Below the pieces are notes generated by a model, which saw only the letters and a list, made by a program, of their open reading frames with translations, had not been told where the DNA came from and searched no databases. Of a stretch of 64,000 nucleotides of DNA, positions 47,094 to 55,320 are shown in pieces (position 1 is the first letter of the stretch; each line of letters opens with the position of its first letter). Origin of the DNA: Rivularia sp. PCC 7116. Lineage in GTDB: Bacteria > Cyanobacteriota > Cyanobacteriia > Cyanobacteriales > Nostocaceae. The position numbers and the translations under genes are program-made. The stretch covers positions 186,001-250,000 of the forward strand of contig NC_019678.1 of the NCBI RefSeq assembly GCF_000316665.1, read 5' to 3'.

Positions 47094-47381
47094 ATGACAG
47101 AAGCATTAATTGCTGCTTTGTTTGTATTTGTGTTGGCTTCTTTTACTGGTTTTGAAGTTATTAATAAAGTACCGCCAACTTTGCATACGCCTTTGATGTC
47201 TGGTTCTAATGCAATTTCTGGAATTGCCGTACTTGGGGCAATTGTTGCCGCTGGTGCAAAGGAATCAAGTTTATCGGTAACTCTTGGTTTGATTGCCGTA
47301 ACTCTTGCAACTATTAACGTTGTCGGTGGTTTTTTAGTTACCGATAGAATGCTGCAAATGTTTAAAAAGAAAGCAAGTTAG
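47094..47381 (+). CDS. pntA2: NAD(P) transhydrogenase alpha subunit, part 2 (membrane)
   Basis: A 95-residue membrane protein from ATG 47094 (MTEALIAALFVFVLASFTGF); an upstream in-frame start at 47028 would lie in repeat DNA. Three hydrophobic helices; VPPTLHTPLMSGSNAISGIA is a conserved domain-II motif of the proton channel. It completes the alpha subunit with part 1. GAG-rich sequence precedes the ATG. Confidence 0.92.
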   Translation: MTEALIAALFVFVLASFTGFEVINKVPPTLHTPLMSGSNAISGIAVLGAIVAAGAKESSLSVTLGLIAVTLATINVVGGFLVTDRMLQMFKKKAS

Positions 47382-47545
47382 TTATTAGTGGTTAGTGGTT
47401 AGTAGTTAGTGGTTAGTGGTTAGATTTAACTTTCACCAAAGGGTGTGGATCATCAACTAACAACTAACAACTATCAACCATCAACCATCAACTAACAACT
47501 TTCACCGGTCGGGTGTGGATCATCAACTATCAATTATCAACTATC
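47381..47545. repeat. Two opposed heptamer repeat arrays before pntB
   Basis: A GTTAGTG-type array (47381-47423) faces a complementary CAACTAA-type array (47454-47500), so the transcript could fold into a long imperfect hairpin between pntA2 and pntB. GGTGTGGATCATCAACTA occurs twice, at about 47442 and 47512. Confidence 0.7.
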
Positions 47546-47552
47546 AAATTTT

Positions 47553-48953
47553 ATGAGCGATTTTCTGCCAACTGGTATTCAGATAACTTATTTGGTTGCT
47601 GCGTCTTTGTTTATTCTGGGCTTAAAGAAGTTAGGTTCTCCTGCTACGGCGCGAAATGGTAATGTAATGGCTGCTGTGGGGATGTTGTTGGCAATTGTTG
47701 CAACTCTCTTAAATCAGCAGGTGTTGAATTATCAAATGATTCTGCTGGGTTTAGCAATTGGTTCCGCTATTGGTGCGATCGCTGCTTATACGGTGCAGAT
47801 GACGCAAATGCCCCAAATGGTAGGTTTACTTAATGGTTTGGGGGGTTCTGCTTCTGCTTTAGTAGCAGTTGCTGAGTTTTGGCGGTTGCTCGACTCCAAT
47901 CAGCCAATTGGTTTGGATGTAAATATTTCGATGCTGCTGGATGTGTTTATCGGCGGTATCACTTTTACAGGTAGTACCATTGCCTTTGCTAAGCTGCAAG
48001 GTATTCTCAAGGGTTCGCCGATTACTTATCCTTTGCAACAGCCTTTTAATATTTTACTGTTAGTTGGTTATGTAGTTGGCAGTGGATTTTTAATTGTAAA
48101 TCCCTATAATCTACCCATATTTTTAGGAATAGTCGGCATTTCATTACTTTTAGGTGTATTATTCGTTATCCCTATCGGTGGTGGCGATATGCCGGTGGTA
48201 ATTTCGCTGTTGAACTCGCTTTCTGGTTTGGCTGCTGCTGCTGCTGGTTTTGTGGTGATGAACAATATGTTAATCATCGCCGGTGCTTTGGTGGGAGCTA
48301 GTGGTTTGATACTTACACAAATTATGTGTAAGGCAATGAACCGCTCTTTGTTTAGCGTGCTATTCGGCGCTTTTGGTGGAGCTACTGGTGGTGGTGCTGC
48401 TGGTGGCGGTACAACCGAAGGAACAGTTCGCAGCGTCGATCCAGAAGAATGTGCGATGATGCTAGGTTATGCTCGCTCCGTGGTAATTGTTCCCGGTTAC
48501 GGTATGGCTGTTGCTCAAGCACAGCATGGCGTTCGCGAATTGGCAGATCAATTGGAACGTATGGGTGTAGATGTAAAGTATGCGATTCACCCTGTAGCTG
48601 GAAGAATGCCCGGGCATATGAATGTATTGCTTGCTGAAGCCAACGTACCTTACGAGCAGCTTCAAGATATGGAAGATGTCAATCCCCAATTTGAACAAAC
48701 TGATGTTGCTTTAATTATTGGGGCTAACGATGTGGTTAATCCAGCAGCAAAAAGCGATCAAAATAGTCCAATTTATGGAATGCCTATTTTAGAAGTGGAT
48801 AGAGCAAAGCAAGCGATTGTAATCAAGCGCGGTATGAGCAAAGGTTTTGCTGGTGTTGATAATGGCTTATTCTATAAAGACAAAACTTCCATGCTTTTTG
48901 GTAGTGCTAAAGACATGGTAGGTAAGTTAGTGGCTGAAGTGAAGCAGTTGTAA
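47553..48953 (+). CDS. pntB: NAD(P) transhydrogenase beta subunit
   Basis: 466 residues: about nine membrane helices of domain II (to about 290; GGSASALVAVAEF and FTGSTIAFAKLQG are signature) followed by NADP-binding domain III (VIVPGYGMAVAQAQHGVREL, HPVAGRMPGHMNVLLAEANV, GANDVVNPAA). The enzyme couples proton flow to NADPH formation from NADH, in the thylakoid or plasma membrane. A hairpin terminator follows about 40 bases downstream. Confidence 0.97.
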   Translation: MSDFLPTGIQITYLVAASLFILGLKKLGSPATARNGNVMAAVGMLLAIVATLLNQQVLNYQMILLGLAIGSAIGAIAAYTVQMTQMPQMVGLLNGLGGSASALVAVAEFWRLLDSNQPIGLDVNISMLLDVFIGGITFTGSTIAFAKLQGILKGSPITYPLQQPFNILLLVGYVVGSGFLIVNPYNLPIFLGIVGISLLLGVLFVIPIGGGDMPVVISLLNSLSGLAAAAAGFVVMNNMLIIAGALVGASGLILTQIMCKAMNRSLFSVLFGAFGGATGGGAAGGGTTEGTVRSVDPEECAMMLGYARSVVIVPGYGMAVAQAQHGVRELADQLERMGVDVKYAIHPVAGRMPGHMNVLLAEANVPYEQLQDMEDVNPQFEQTDVALIIGANDVVNPAAKSDQNSPIYGMPILEVDRAKQAIVIKRGMSKGFAGVDNGLFYKDKTSMLFGSAKDMVGKLVAEVKQL

Positions 48954-48992
48954 AATTAAACCTCTGGTTTAAAACATTCTTAATTATTTAAT

Positions 48993-49021
48993 AACCCGGT
49001 TTTTATCAACCGGGTTTCTTT
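48993..49021 (+). terminator. Rho-independent terminator of the pnt operon
   Basis: Stem AACCCGGT/ACCGGGTT (48993-49000 and 49009-49016) with an eight-base loop and TCTTTG after it, 40 bases past the pntB stop. Confidence 0.8.
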
Positions 49022-49518
49022 GTATTAGTATTAATTTGAAACTTTATATATCAGATTACGATACACATTTAATTATATGGTCAATACCTAAATTTAATGA
49101 AATTTGTATTTACATTACATAAAGTTTATGGGGATATACAACTGATACGATAGAGTTAATTTATACTAGTTTATATCAGGACTGCTATATGTAGAAAAGA
49201 TAACTAAGATTGTTGTCAACTTATCTTTTTTAGTACCCAAATGCATTCTAAAAATTAAATTACTTAAGTTGGTAAGTCAAAATTGTTTTCTTGACTTAGC
49301 TAACGGCTAGTTTATTTTCAGCAGCAATGTGTAAATTCAGATTCATACTCAGTATTTAGCTTTCAGGTTTAAGCAATTCTGTCCAAAAAAAGCTATCGAT
49401 ATCGCTAAAACGTTCTTTTGTAAAAAATGAAGAACGTAGTTTTCGTGTCTGAAATTTTCGGAGTTTAGTTTGTTGGAGCGTTACGAGTAATTATTACTTT
49501 TCAAAGTAAATCAAAATC
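49022..49518. other. Intergenic region upstream of the second STAND gene
   Basis: About 500 AT-rich bases, no gene visible. A perfect ACGTTCTT/AAGAACGT inverted repeat (about 49409-49437) lies 80 bases upstream of the start of the STAND gene and could be a regulatory site or leader hairpin. Confidence 0.5.
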
Positions 49519-52356
49519 ATGTTGCAGAGGAAGTACGGAGAAATAGTTGATCGGCAAAAGTACGTAGAAGAACGGCTATTTGGAATTATAAATGATGAAG
49601 ATAATTCTATTAATGCAGTGGTTCTTTACGGACAGTCAGGAATTGGAAAATCAAGTATTTCTAAGTCTTTACGCACAAAGATAACACAACATTTATCAAA
49701 TAGCACAGTTGCTGTTCTCGGAGAAGAAAATCTTAATAATTGTGTAAGAGCGAATCCCGTAAATGCGATTTTACTTAAGTTGCGAAATAAATTGCTCAAA
49801 GATAATTCTGATTTGAGTTGCTTTGATATTGCTTACTTGTTGTATGGTGCTTTAGCGAACAATTCGACAGATGTGGATTTATCCACGAAAGTTATTCAAA
49901 AAAGCCAGGTTTTGCAAATCATTGAAATAGTCAAGAAAGGATTATACCAATTTCCTTTATTATTAGAAGCTACCAAATGTTTAGGTAATTATCAAAGTCA
50001 GCAGAAATGGCAGCCAGAATTTGATGGTAGTCAAATATATGCTGCCTTGAGTTGGTTTTTTATCCAGCAAAACCAAGAAATACGTCAATGGTGGAAGCTC
50101 AAAGGTAGTCAAAATTTACAAGAGTTGAAAGATTGTGCAAGCCTCAGCGATATTCTGAAATTACTACCTTTATTTCTAGGGCGAGATTTACAGGCACACT
50201 TTCAAAATACTCAGCAAAAAGCAGTAGTATTCATCGACAACTATGAATATTTAAATACTTACCAAGAAAATCACAACTGGTTGAAGGATATAATTCCACT
50301 AATTCCTTCTATATTGTGGGTAATTTTTGCAGAAAAAACGGTTGATGCAACAACTAATACCCAACATATTCCGATACCGAATTTGACTAATGCTGAATCG
50401 CAAGTAATCATCCAAAAACTCGGCGTTGAGAATGACGAGATTGCACAACAAATTATTCAAGCATCTGAAGGTATTCCTTTGTATTTGCACTTAGGAATAG
50501 AAACTTACCTTAATTTGACAAAGCAAAAAGCCGCACAAGTTAAAAATATTGCTAGTAATATTTCAGAAATTCTACCCAAACTAAGTGCAACTTGGGATTG
50601 GTATGAACGAAGAATCTGGCAGGTTTTATCTAACTGTCGTAGTTGGGATGAAGTGCTATTTGCAAAATTAATGAGTCAATTTGATATTGCTAGCTGTGAT
50701 TGGATATGTGATTGTTGGGACAAACTGCTTCATAGAGTTGTCAAATCTCCTTTTGTAGAATCAAATCCAGAAGGATGGAGCCTACACCCAATTGTCGGAG
50801 AATATTTGCACAGAAATCAACCAGATAATTTACAGCAATCTGTTAATAATTGGTTGTTTGAATATAATCAAGCAGAATATCAACAATCTGAATTACAGCT
50901 TAGTGCCTTAATCAAGTTGCTTGAATACGGTTTAAAAAGTAGACAACAGCAGAAAGTTGTTAGCTGGTTTTTGGCAAAAGTTAAATTACAGCAGAAAGCA
51001 GGTAAACATGATTTCACTGTTTTTGCACTGAAAATTTTGCTTAGGTACCAAAACAATGCTTTGGCTTTTAGTCTACTAGGTGAATCTCTTTATGCTTTAG
51101 GAGATTATCAACAAGCTGTGACTGCGCTACAGACAGCACAAAAATTATGGGAAGCAGAAAAGCTTCAAGATAGTCTCGCATTTTCAAATGTACAATTGCA
51201 GCTTGCAGCTTGTTATGTAAAACTTCAATGCACTTCAGATGCTAATGATGCTGCAAAAAAGGCTTTAGCTATCCGCACCACTCAACTAAATCAAAATTCT
51301 CTCGAAATAGCAGAAGTCTTAAATCTTCAGGCTCTGATTGCTGTGATTGAGGGATTTCATGTTCGAGCATTAGAGCTTACTCAACAAGCTTTACAAATAT
51401 TTGCATCCCACCAAAATGTTGAAATTAAACTTGCTCAAACAAAGTTTACACTTGGCTGGCTAAACGCGATCGCTAAAAATTATCATGCAGCGGAAAAGCT
51501 TTTTAAGCAGGTTTTGAACGATATAGCTGATGAAAATCATCCATTAGCCATTTATTGTCACGGAATGTTAGGCAATATTTACCAAAATATCGGTTATTTC
51601 GCATATCACCAAGCTTATGAAGAGTACAACAAAAGCTTAGAAATCGCCGAAATTAACTTTGGTTTGACACACCCTCGAACTCTACAGCTAATTGCTGCTA
51701 TAATTAACTTCTCACGCATTCGTGGCGAATACGATACAGTAGACATTCTTACACAGCGCCGCCATGCCAACATGGAAATTAGTAATTTTGAAGAAAACCC
51801 TGCTGTTGCTGATAGGCTGAATAAAATAGGATGCTTACTTCTTCAACAAGGTAAGTATGCTTTTTCAGAACACTTATTACAACAAGCCTTACAAATTAAT
51901 TGTAGGTATCTGAGCCAACAGCATCCCCAAACCGCTGAAACTTTCCACAACTTAGGATTAATTTACAAAAATCAAAAGCGCTACTACACCGCAGAAGTTT
52001 ATTTTAAACAAGCGCTGCAAATCCGTTGTGCAACTTTCGGAAAAAAACATCCCATCACCGCTAATAGCATTAATAGTTTGGCAGCCTTGTACTGCTGTAT
52101 GGAAAAATATCAGCAAGCAGAGCCTCTTCTACAACAAGCATTAGAAATCTGCTACAAAAACTTTGGAGAAATGCATCCCCACACTGCCACTACTCTTAAT
52201 AATTTAGCGCAAATGTATCAATGTCTCGGACTTAGTAAAAAAGCCGAGCCTATTTTTCATCAAGCCTTAGATATTTGCCAACAAGTTTTAGGGGACAATC
52301 ATGTCTACACGAAGATAGTGGAAAGCAACTTAAGTCGATTGCAAGAGAAAAATTGA
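49519..52356 (+). CDS. STAND ATPase with kinesin-light-chain-type TPR repeats
   Basis: A 945-residue cytosolic protein. The ATPase is at the very N-terminus: VVLYGQSGIGKSSISKSL is the Walker A at about 35-52, and VVFIDNYEYLNTY (about 235-247) is the Walker B region. After the ATPase and winged-helix part, residues about 500-940 are TPRs; the last five are the 42-residue type found in kinesin light chains (HPQTAETFHNLGLIYKNQKR, HPITANSINSLAALYCCMEK, HPHTATTLNNLAQMYQCLGL). There is no effector domain ahead of the ATPase, so the output is unknown; a second gene may supply it. Confidence 0.83.
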   Translation: MLQRKYGEIVDRQKYVEERLFGIINDEDNSINAVVLYGQSGIGKSSISKSLRTKITQHLSNSTVAVLGEENLNNCVRANPVNAILLKLRNKLLKDNSDLSCFDIAYLLYGALANNSTDVDLSTKVIQKSQVLQIIEIVKKGLYQFPLLLEATKCLGNYQSQQKWQPEFDGSQIYAALSWFFIQQNQEIRQWWKLKGSQNLQELKDCASLSDILKLLPLFLGRDLQAHFQNTQQKAVVFIDNYEYLNTYQENHNWLKDIIPLIPSILWVIFAEKTVDATTNTQHIPIPNLTNAESQVIIQKLGVENDEIAQQIIQASEGIPLYLHLGIETYLNLTKQKAAQVKNIASNISEILPKLSATWDWYERRIWQVLSNCRSWDEVLFAKLMSQFDIASCDWICDCWDKLLHRVVKSPFVESNPEGWSLHPIVGEYLHRNQPDNLQQSVNNWLFEYNQAEYQQSELQLSALIKLLEYGLKSRQQQKVVSWFLAKVKLQQKAGKHDFTVFALKILLRYQNNALAFSLLGESLYALGDYQQAVTALQTAQKLWEAEKLQDSLAFSNVQLQLAACYVKLQCTSDANDAAKKALAIRTTQLNQNSLEIAEVLNLQALIAVIEGFHVRALELTQQALQIFASHQNVEIKLAQTKFTLGWLNAIAKNYHAAEKLFKQVLNDIADENHPLAIYCHGMLGNIYQNIGYFAYHQAYEEYNKSLEIAEINFGLTHPRTLQLIAAIINFSRIRGEYDTVDILTQRRHANMEISNFEENPAVADRLNKIGCLLLQQGKYAFSEHLLQQALQINCRYLSQQHPQTAETFHNLGLIYKNQKRYYTAEVYFKQALQIRCATFGKKHPITANSINSLAALYCCMEKYQQAEPLLQQALEICYKNFGEMHPHTATTLNNLAQMYQCLGLSKKAEPIFHQALDICQQVLGDNHVYTKIVESNLSRLQEKN

Positions 52357-52483
52357 AGAGAGAGGGAAAAGGGGGAGAAAATTTCTAAATTTCTTTGATG
52401 TTAGAAGATTATCTATGGAATTAGAGGGGGAAGAGGGGGAAGGCAGTATTTGTAGCGAAAGTATCTTGGTTGCTAATTGTTTA

Positions 52484-52545
52484 ACTATTCCCAATGCCCA
52501 ATGCCCTATTCCCAATCCCCAATCCCCAATCCCCAATCCCCAATT
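52484..52545. repeat. CCCAATC/CCCAATG heptamer array
   Basis: About seven to eight head-to-tail copies of CCCAATN-type heptamers at 52489-52543, just after the STAND gene. It is non-coding; a spurious open frame of about 68 codons runs through it on the minus strand. Confidence 0.85.
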
Positions 52546-52562
52546 TTATATATAAATTTTAA

Positions 52563-52583
52563 AGACGTAGCAGTGCTACGTCT
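52563..52583 (-). terminator. Hairpin downstream of the petN cluster
   Basis: Stem GACGTAGC/GCTACGTC (52564-52582) with a three-base loop; on the minus strand it is followed by TTTAAAATT. It is 60 bases past the small membrane-protein gene, so it may end the petN transcript. Confidence 0.55.
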
Positions 52584-52641
52584 CTAGATTAGCTGTGGTG
52601 ATTTTTTGGGAGATAGCGTCTTCAATATCTTCAATCTAAGA

Positions 52642-52803
52642 TTATCGCTGCTTTGGAGAACTACGACGCATTTCGCGTTTTTCTTGCTCTAAAAGACGGC
52701 GATCGCGCCATTCCATTAGAGTTAGATAAATTACGCCACCCGTAACAGCTACGAGTAATACTAAGGCAGATAAAGCCAAAATGTTGAGAAATGGACCTTC
52801 CAT
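52642..52803 (-). CDS. Small single-span membrane protein downstream of petN
   Basis: A 53-residue protein read directly: MEGPFLNILALSALVLLVAV, then TGGVIYLTLMEWRDRRLLEQ and a Lys/Arg-rich tail ending SSPKQR. One membrane helix (about 5-30) is followed by a strongly basic cytosolic tail. It starts eight bases after the petN stop on the same strand, so the two are likely cotranscribed. Small subunits of photosynthetic complexes have this shape; NdhP of the NDH-1 complex is a possible match, not confirmed. Confidence 0.65.
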   Translation of the reverse strand: MEGPFLNILALSALVLLVAVTGGVIYLTLMEWRDRRLLEQEKREMRRSSPKQR

Positions 52804-52811
52804 ATCGGATT

Positions 52812-52901
52812 CTATAGTCCGTTACGACCCCAAACTACCATTGCAATCGACCAAGTAAAAACTACTAATAGCGTAACCCAGCCTAAAGTCAAGATTGCCA
52901 T
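52812..52901 (-). CDS. petN: Cytochrome b6f complex subunit PetN (subunit 8)
   Basis: A 29-residue single-helix thylakoid protein: [20 protein letters not shown], ending MVVWGRNGL, which matches PetN closely along its length. It is needed for a stable cytochrome b6f complex between the two photosystems. It is too short for standard gene calling. The small membrane-protein gene follows directly. Confidence 0.95.
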   Translation of the reverse strand: MAILTLGWVTLLVVFTWSIAMVVWGRNGL

Positions 52902-52965
52902 AATACAACTTTTAAACTTCCTGTTTTAACAACTCTATAAATATCATACAATCATCAGTTACTAG

Positions 52966-53016
52966 TTGAAATGGGTATTGGGATATGGAATTGGGTATGG
53001 GGTATGGGGCATTGTG
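52966..53016. repeat. Heptamer repeat just before a membrane-protein gene
   Basis: Imperfect GGGTATG/GGATATG-type units. They happen to be open in frame with the downstream gene, which would give a false 17-residue Gly/Tyr-rich N-terminal extension. Confidence 0.65.
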
Positions 53017-53487
53017 ATGAAAGGAACTTTTAATCCGGACTTAATGGCGGAACGTTTAGAATCTTTCAAGGCTGGGATTGTATCTGCTTTATCGTTTTCT
53101 TTGGTATTTATTCTGGCTTCTATTTTTAATCAATTTTTATTGAAAGAGTATTTTAGACAATTTTATACTGACAGTGTAATTACCTTAAATTGGCACTTGT
53201 TGATAAGTGCTGGATTTGCCGGTTTCTCTGGCTTCTTATTTGGTGCTACCTATCGCTATATCATCCGCGAAGACAAAAACCCCCATTTGAAAGAAGGAAG
53301 CGTATTTGCTTTTGGATTGGCACGGGGTTTAGCTCAGGTAGATATGGGACTAAATTTTTCGGACTCAGTTTTTCCCTTAACTGTACTTGCCTCAGAAAGT
53401 ATTACAGGATTTGCAATAGCAGCCTTTACTTTAGATTGGGCTATTAAGTTTGGTTGGGTTAAGCCTTTTGTGGGAAGTAGAGAGTAG
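53017..53487 (+). CDS. Conserved integral membrane protein of unknown function
   Basis: A 156-residue protein from ATG 53017 (MKGTFNPDLMAERLESFKAG); the upstream in-frame sequence is repeat DNA. Hydrophobic stretches at about 22-42, 65-85 and 125-150 suggest three or four membrane helices. The pattern of FGATYRYIIREDKNPHLKEG and LARGLAQVDMGL is what I associate with a cyanobacterial-specific family without known function. The exonuclease gene follows 25 bases later on the same strand. Confidence 0.7.
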   Translation: MKGTFNPDLMAERLESFKAGIVSALSFSLVFILASIFNQFLLKEYFRQFYTDSVITLNWHLLISAGFAGFSGFLFGATYRYIIREDKNPHLKEGSVFAFGLARGLAQVDMGLNFSDSVFPLTVLASESITGFAIAAFTLDWAIKFGWVKPFVGSRE

Positions 53488-53512
53488 CAAGTAGATAACT
53501 GATAACTGATAA

Positions 53513-54058
53513 ATGTCCAGCTATTTTTTGATCGTAGATGTAGAAGCTACTTGCTGCAATGATGGCAGTATTCCCAAGGAGGAAATGGAAATTATTGAAA
53601 TTGGTGCGGTAATGTTGAATCGTTCCACTTGGGCAATAGATTCGGAGTATCAGCAGTTTATTAAGCCTGTGAGACATCCTAAGTTAACTAGTTTTTGCAC
53701 GGAATTAACTAGCATTACTCAAAAAAATCTCGAACCAGCACCAACTTTCCCAGAAGTAATTCCGCAGTTTAAAAAATGGATTGACTCCTATCCTAAAAAT
53801 ATCTTTTGTTCCTGGGGAAATTACGATAAAAACCAATTTATTTTAGACTGTAGTTTTCATCATTTACCTTACCCCTTCGGTACCGAACATCGAAATATTA
53901 AAAAGGAATTTTCTTTGTATTCTGACAATAAGAAAAAAAGGTTCGGGGTAATGCAAGCTTTGCAATATTTGGGCTTAGAATTCCAAGGTACTCACCATCG
54001 TGGTATTGATGATGCTCGGAATATTGCTGCGATTGTAAAATATATTAATCAGGATTAG
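53513..54058 (+). CDS. DEDDh 3'-5' exonuclease (ERI-1/KapD-like)
   Basis: A 181-residue nuclease. The metal-binding residues appear as Asp9 and Glu11 (FLIVDVEATC), Asp in NYDKNQFILDC and the HHRGIDDARN motif (His and Asp, HxxxxD). The spacing and length fit the ERI-1/KapD group of RNase T-like exonucleases, which trim RNA or DNA 3' ends. It may be cotranscribed with the membrane protein. Confidence 0.88.
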   Translation: MSSYFLIVDVEATCCNDGSIPKEEMEIIEIGAVMLNRSTWAIDSEYQQFIKPVRHPKLTSFCTELTSITQKNLEPAPTFPEVIPQFKKWIDSYPKNIFCSWGNYDKNQFILDCSFHHLPYPFGTEHRNIKKEFSLYSDNKKKRFGVMQALQYLGLEFQGTHHRGIDDARNIAAIVKYINQD

Positions 54059-54104
54059 GTTAAAGGTTAAAGATCAAAGGTCAAAGGTAGAATAGAATCA
54101 TAAC

Positions 54105-54256
54105 CAGCATTTTGCCCTCTCATTTATAAGGAGAGGGGTGCCCAAAGGGCGGGGTGAGGTACAAAATTTATTGCACTCAGGTTAAAGGTAGAATACAACA
54201 AACTTTCCCCTCTCATTTACAAGCAGAGGGGTGCCCAGAGGGCGGGGTGAGGTAAA
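54105..54256. repeat. Two direct copies of an intergenic repeat
   Basis: CCCTCTCATTTATAAGGAGA plus GGGGTGCCCAAAGGGCGGGG (54115-54158) recurs as a slightly changed copy at 54209-54253; each is preceded by a GGTTAAAGGTAGAATA-type segment. Each copy contains a short GCCC/GGGC hairpin. Confidence 0.75.
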
Positions 54257-54274
54257 AGTATTTAACTATATTAT

Positions 54275-55270
54275 TTATACAAAACAACGAGGAATAATGT
54301 TATTTTGATTTCCGTAATAATCAACTATCTCATAACTTCGTAAAACAATTAACTCCATTAAGTTTGCCATATTTTTCTTAACTGTCAATTGTTCTGATGG
54401 AGTTATATAAGATATTTCGGCTAGTAATACTCCGGTAATATCTTCATGCCCGCCATCTTCATTAATTCCGGCATGAAGCAAGATGGGTTGATAAAAATCT
54501 CTGGGTAATTCTAAAGCTTGAGATTGCTTTTTAAAATACTCGTGGAATAATGGCTCATCTTGCTCAAATAGCATCAATGCTGTTTTGAAACTCAAAGGAT
54601 GCTGTTTTGCAAACATTGCTAAAGATGAACAAATTGCAAAAGTACTTGGTAGCGGCTGCATCTTTTGAATTTCTTCGTCTGAGATTCCTACGCTCCTTAA
54701 AGATTTAGCAATTAAACGGTCGTGATGCAACTCTGAAGCAAAAAATTCTTGTAGCAGTTTATCAACGCTATTCGATTCATAATTTGCTAAAGCAGGAGCC
54801 AACAGTTTGGGACACAAATGAGTGACATGATAAGACTCTAAAGCATAGCCGATTAGCTGATTTTTAGTAATTGTGCCATCAGCCATTTTGCCAAAAAATG
54901 GAGAAGATGTAAATTGTAGTTTTAAGCGTTCTACAAATCGCCATAATTCTCGATAAAATTGACTTCCGCTCATACCAGCAGCAGGAACTTTCTTTTGAGT
55001 TTCAATTAATAAACTACGGTTATCAAAATTAGCAAGTAGTTCTGGTATTTCTTCTTGAATATCCGGACAAGCTTCACTTAACTGCTTTGGCGATAAACCC
55101 CCAATTTGTAAAAGTCTTAATAGTTTCGCTATAGCTTGATAATATTCTGGTGGTGAAGCAATAGAAAATGCCTGATTCGCATCACGAATTATAATTTCAT
55201 CTTCTTTAAAGTCAAACAGAACCTGGCTTTTAAAAATTGGTTGCTGAAATACGATTTTAGTAAGTGTCAT
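54275..55270 (-). CDS. Haem-oxygenase-fold diiron enzyme (HDO) with N-terminal recognition-like domain; RiPP locus
   Basis: 331 residues. The N-terminal ~95 residues (LFDFKEDEIIIRDANQAF, then LLRLLQIGGLSPKQL and PELLANFDNRSLLI) resemble a PqqD-like RiPP recognition element. The rest is a TenA/PqqC-like helical bundle with candidate metal ligands in ALESYHVTHLC (E and H), ASELHHDRLIAKSL (E and HH) and GGHEDITGVLLAE (H, E, D). The HDO family does oxygen-dependent C-H or C-C chemistry. It is last in the minus-strand cluster after the precursor genes, 50 bases from its paralogue. Substrate is inferred to be one of the precursors. Confidence 0.72.
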   Translation of the reverse strand: MTLTKIVFQQPIFKSQVLFDFKEDEIIIRDANQAFSIASPPEYYQAIAKLLRLLQIGGLSPKQLSEACPDIQEEIPELLANFDNRSLLIETQKKVPAAGMSGSQFYRELWRFVERLKLQFTSSPFFGKMADGTITKNQLIGYALESYHVTHLCPKLLAPALANYESNSVDKLLQEFFASELHHDRLIAKSLRSVGISDEEIQKMQPLPSTFAICSSLAMFAKQHPLSFKTALMLFEQDEPLFHEYFKKQSQALELPRDFYQPILLHAGINEDGGHEDITGVLLAEISYITPSEQLTVKKNMANLMELIVLRSYEIVDYYGNQNNIIPRCFV

Positions 55271-55320
55271 TTATTTAACCTGATGATGTATTTTTTATTT
55301 GTGATATTTGAATTATTTTT

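Noticed and set aside
52330-52536. 68-codon minus-strand frame rich in Gly/Trp
   Set aside because: It translates the CCCAATN heptamer array.
52966-53016. N-terminal extension of the membrane protein
   Set aside because: The added residues come from a heptamer repeat; ATG 53017 is the better start.
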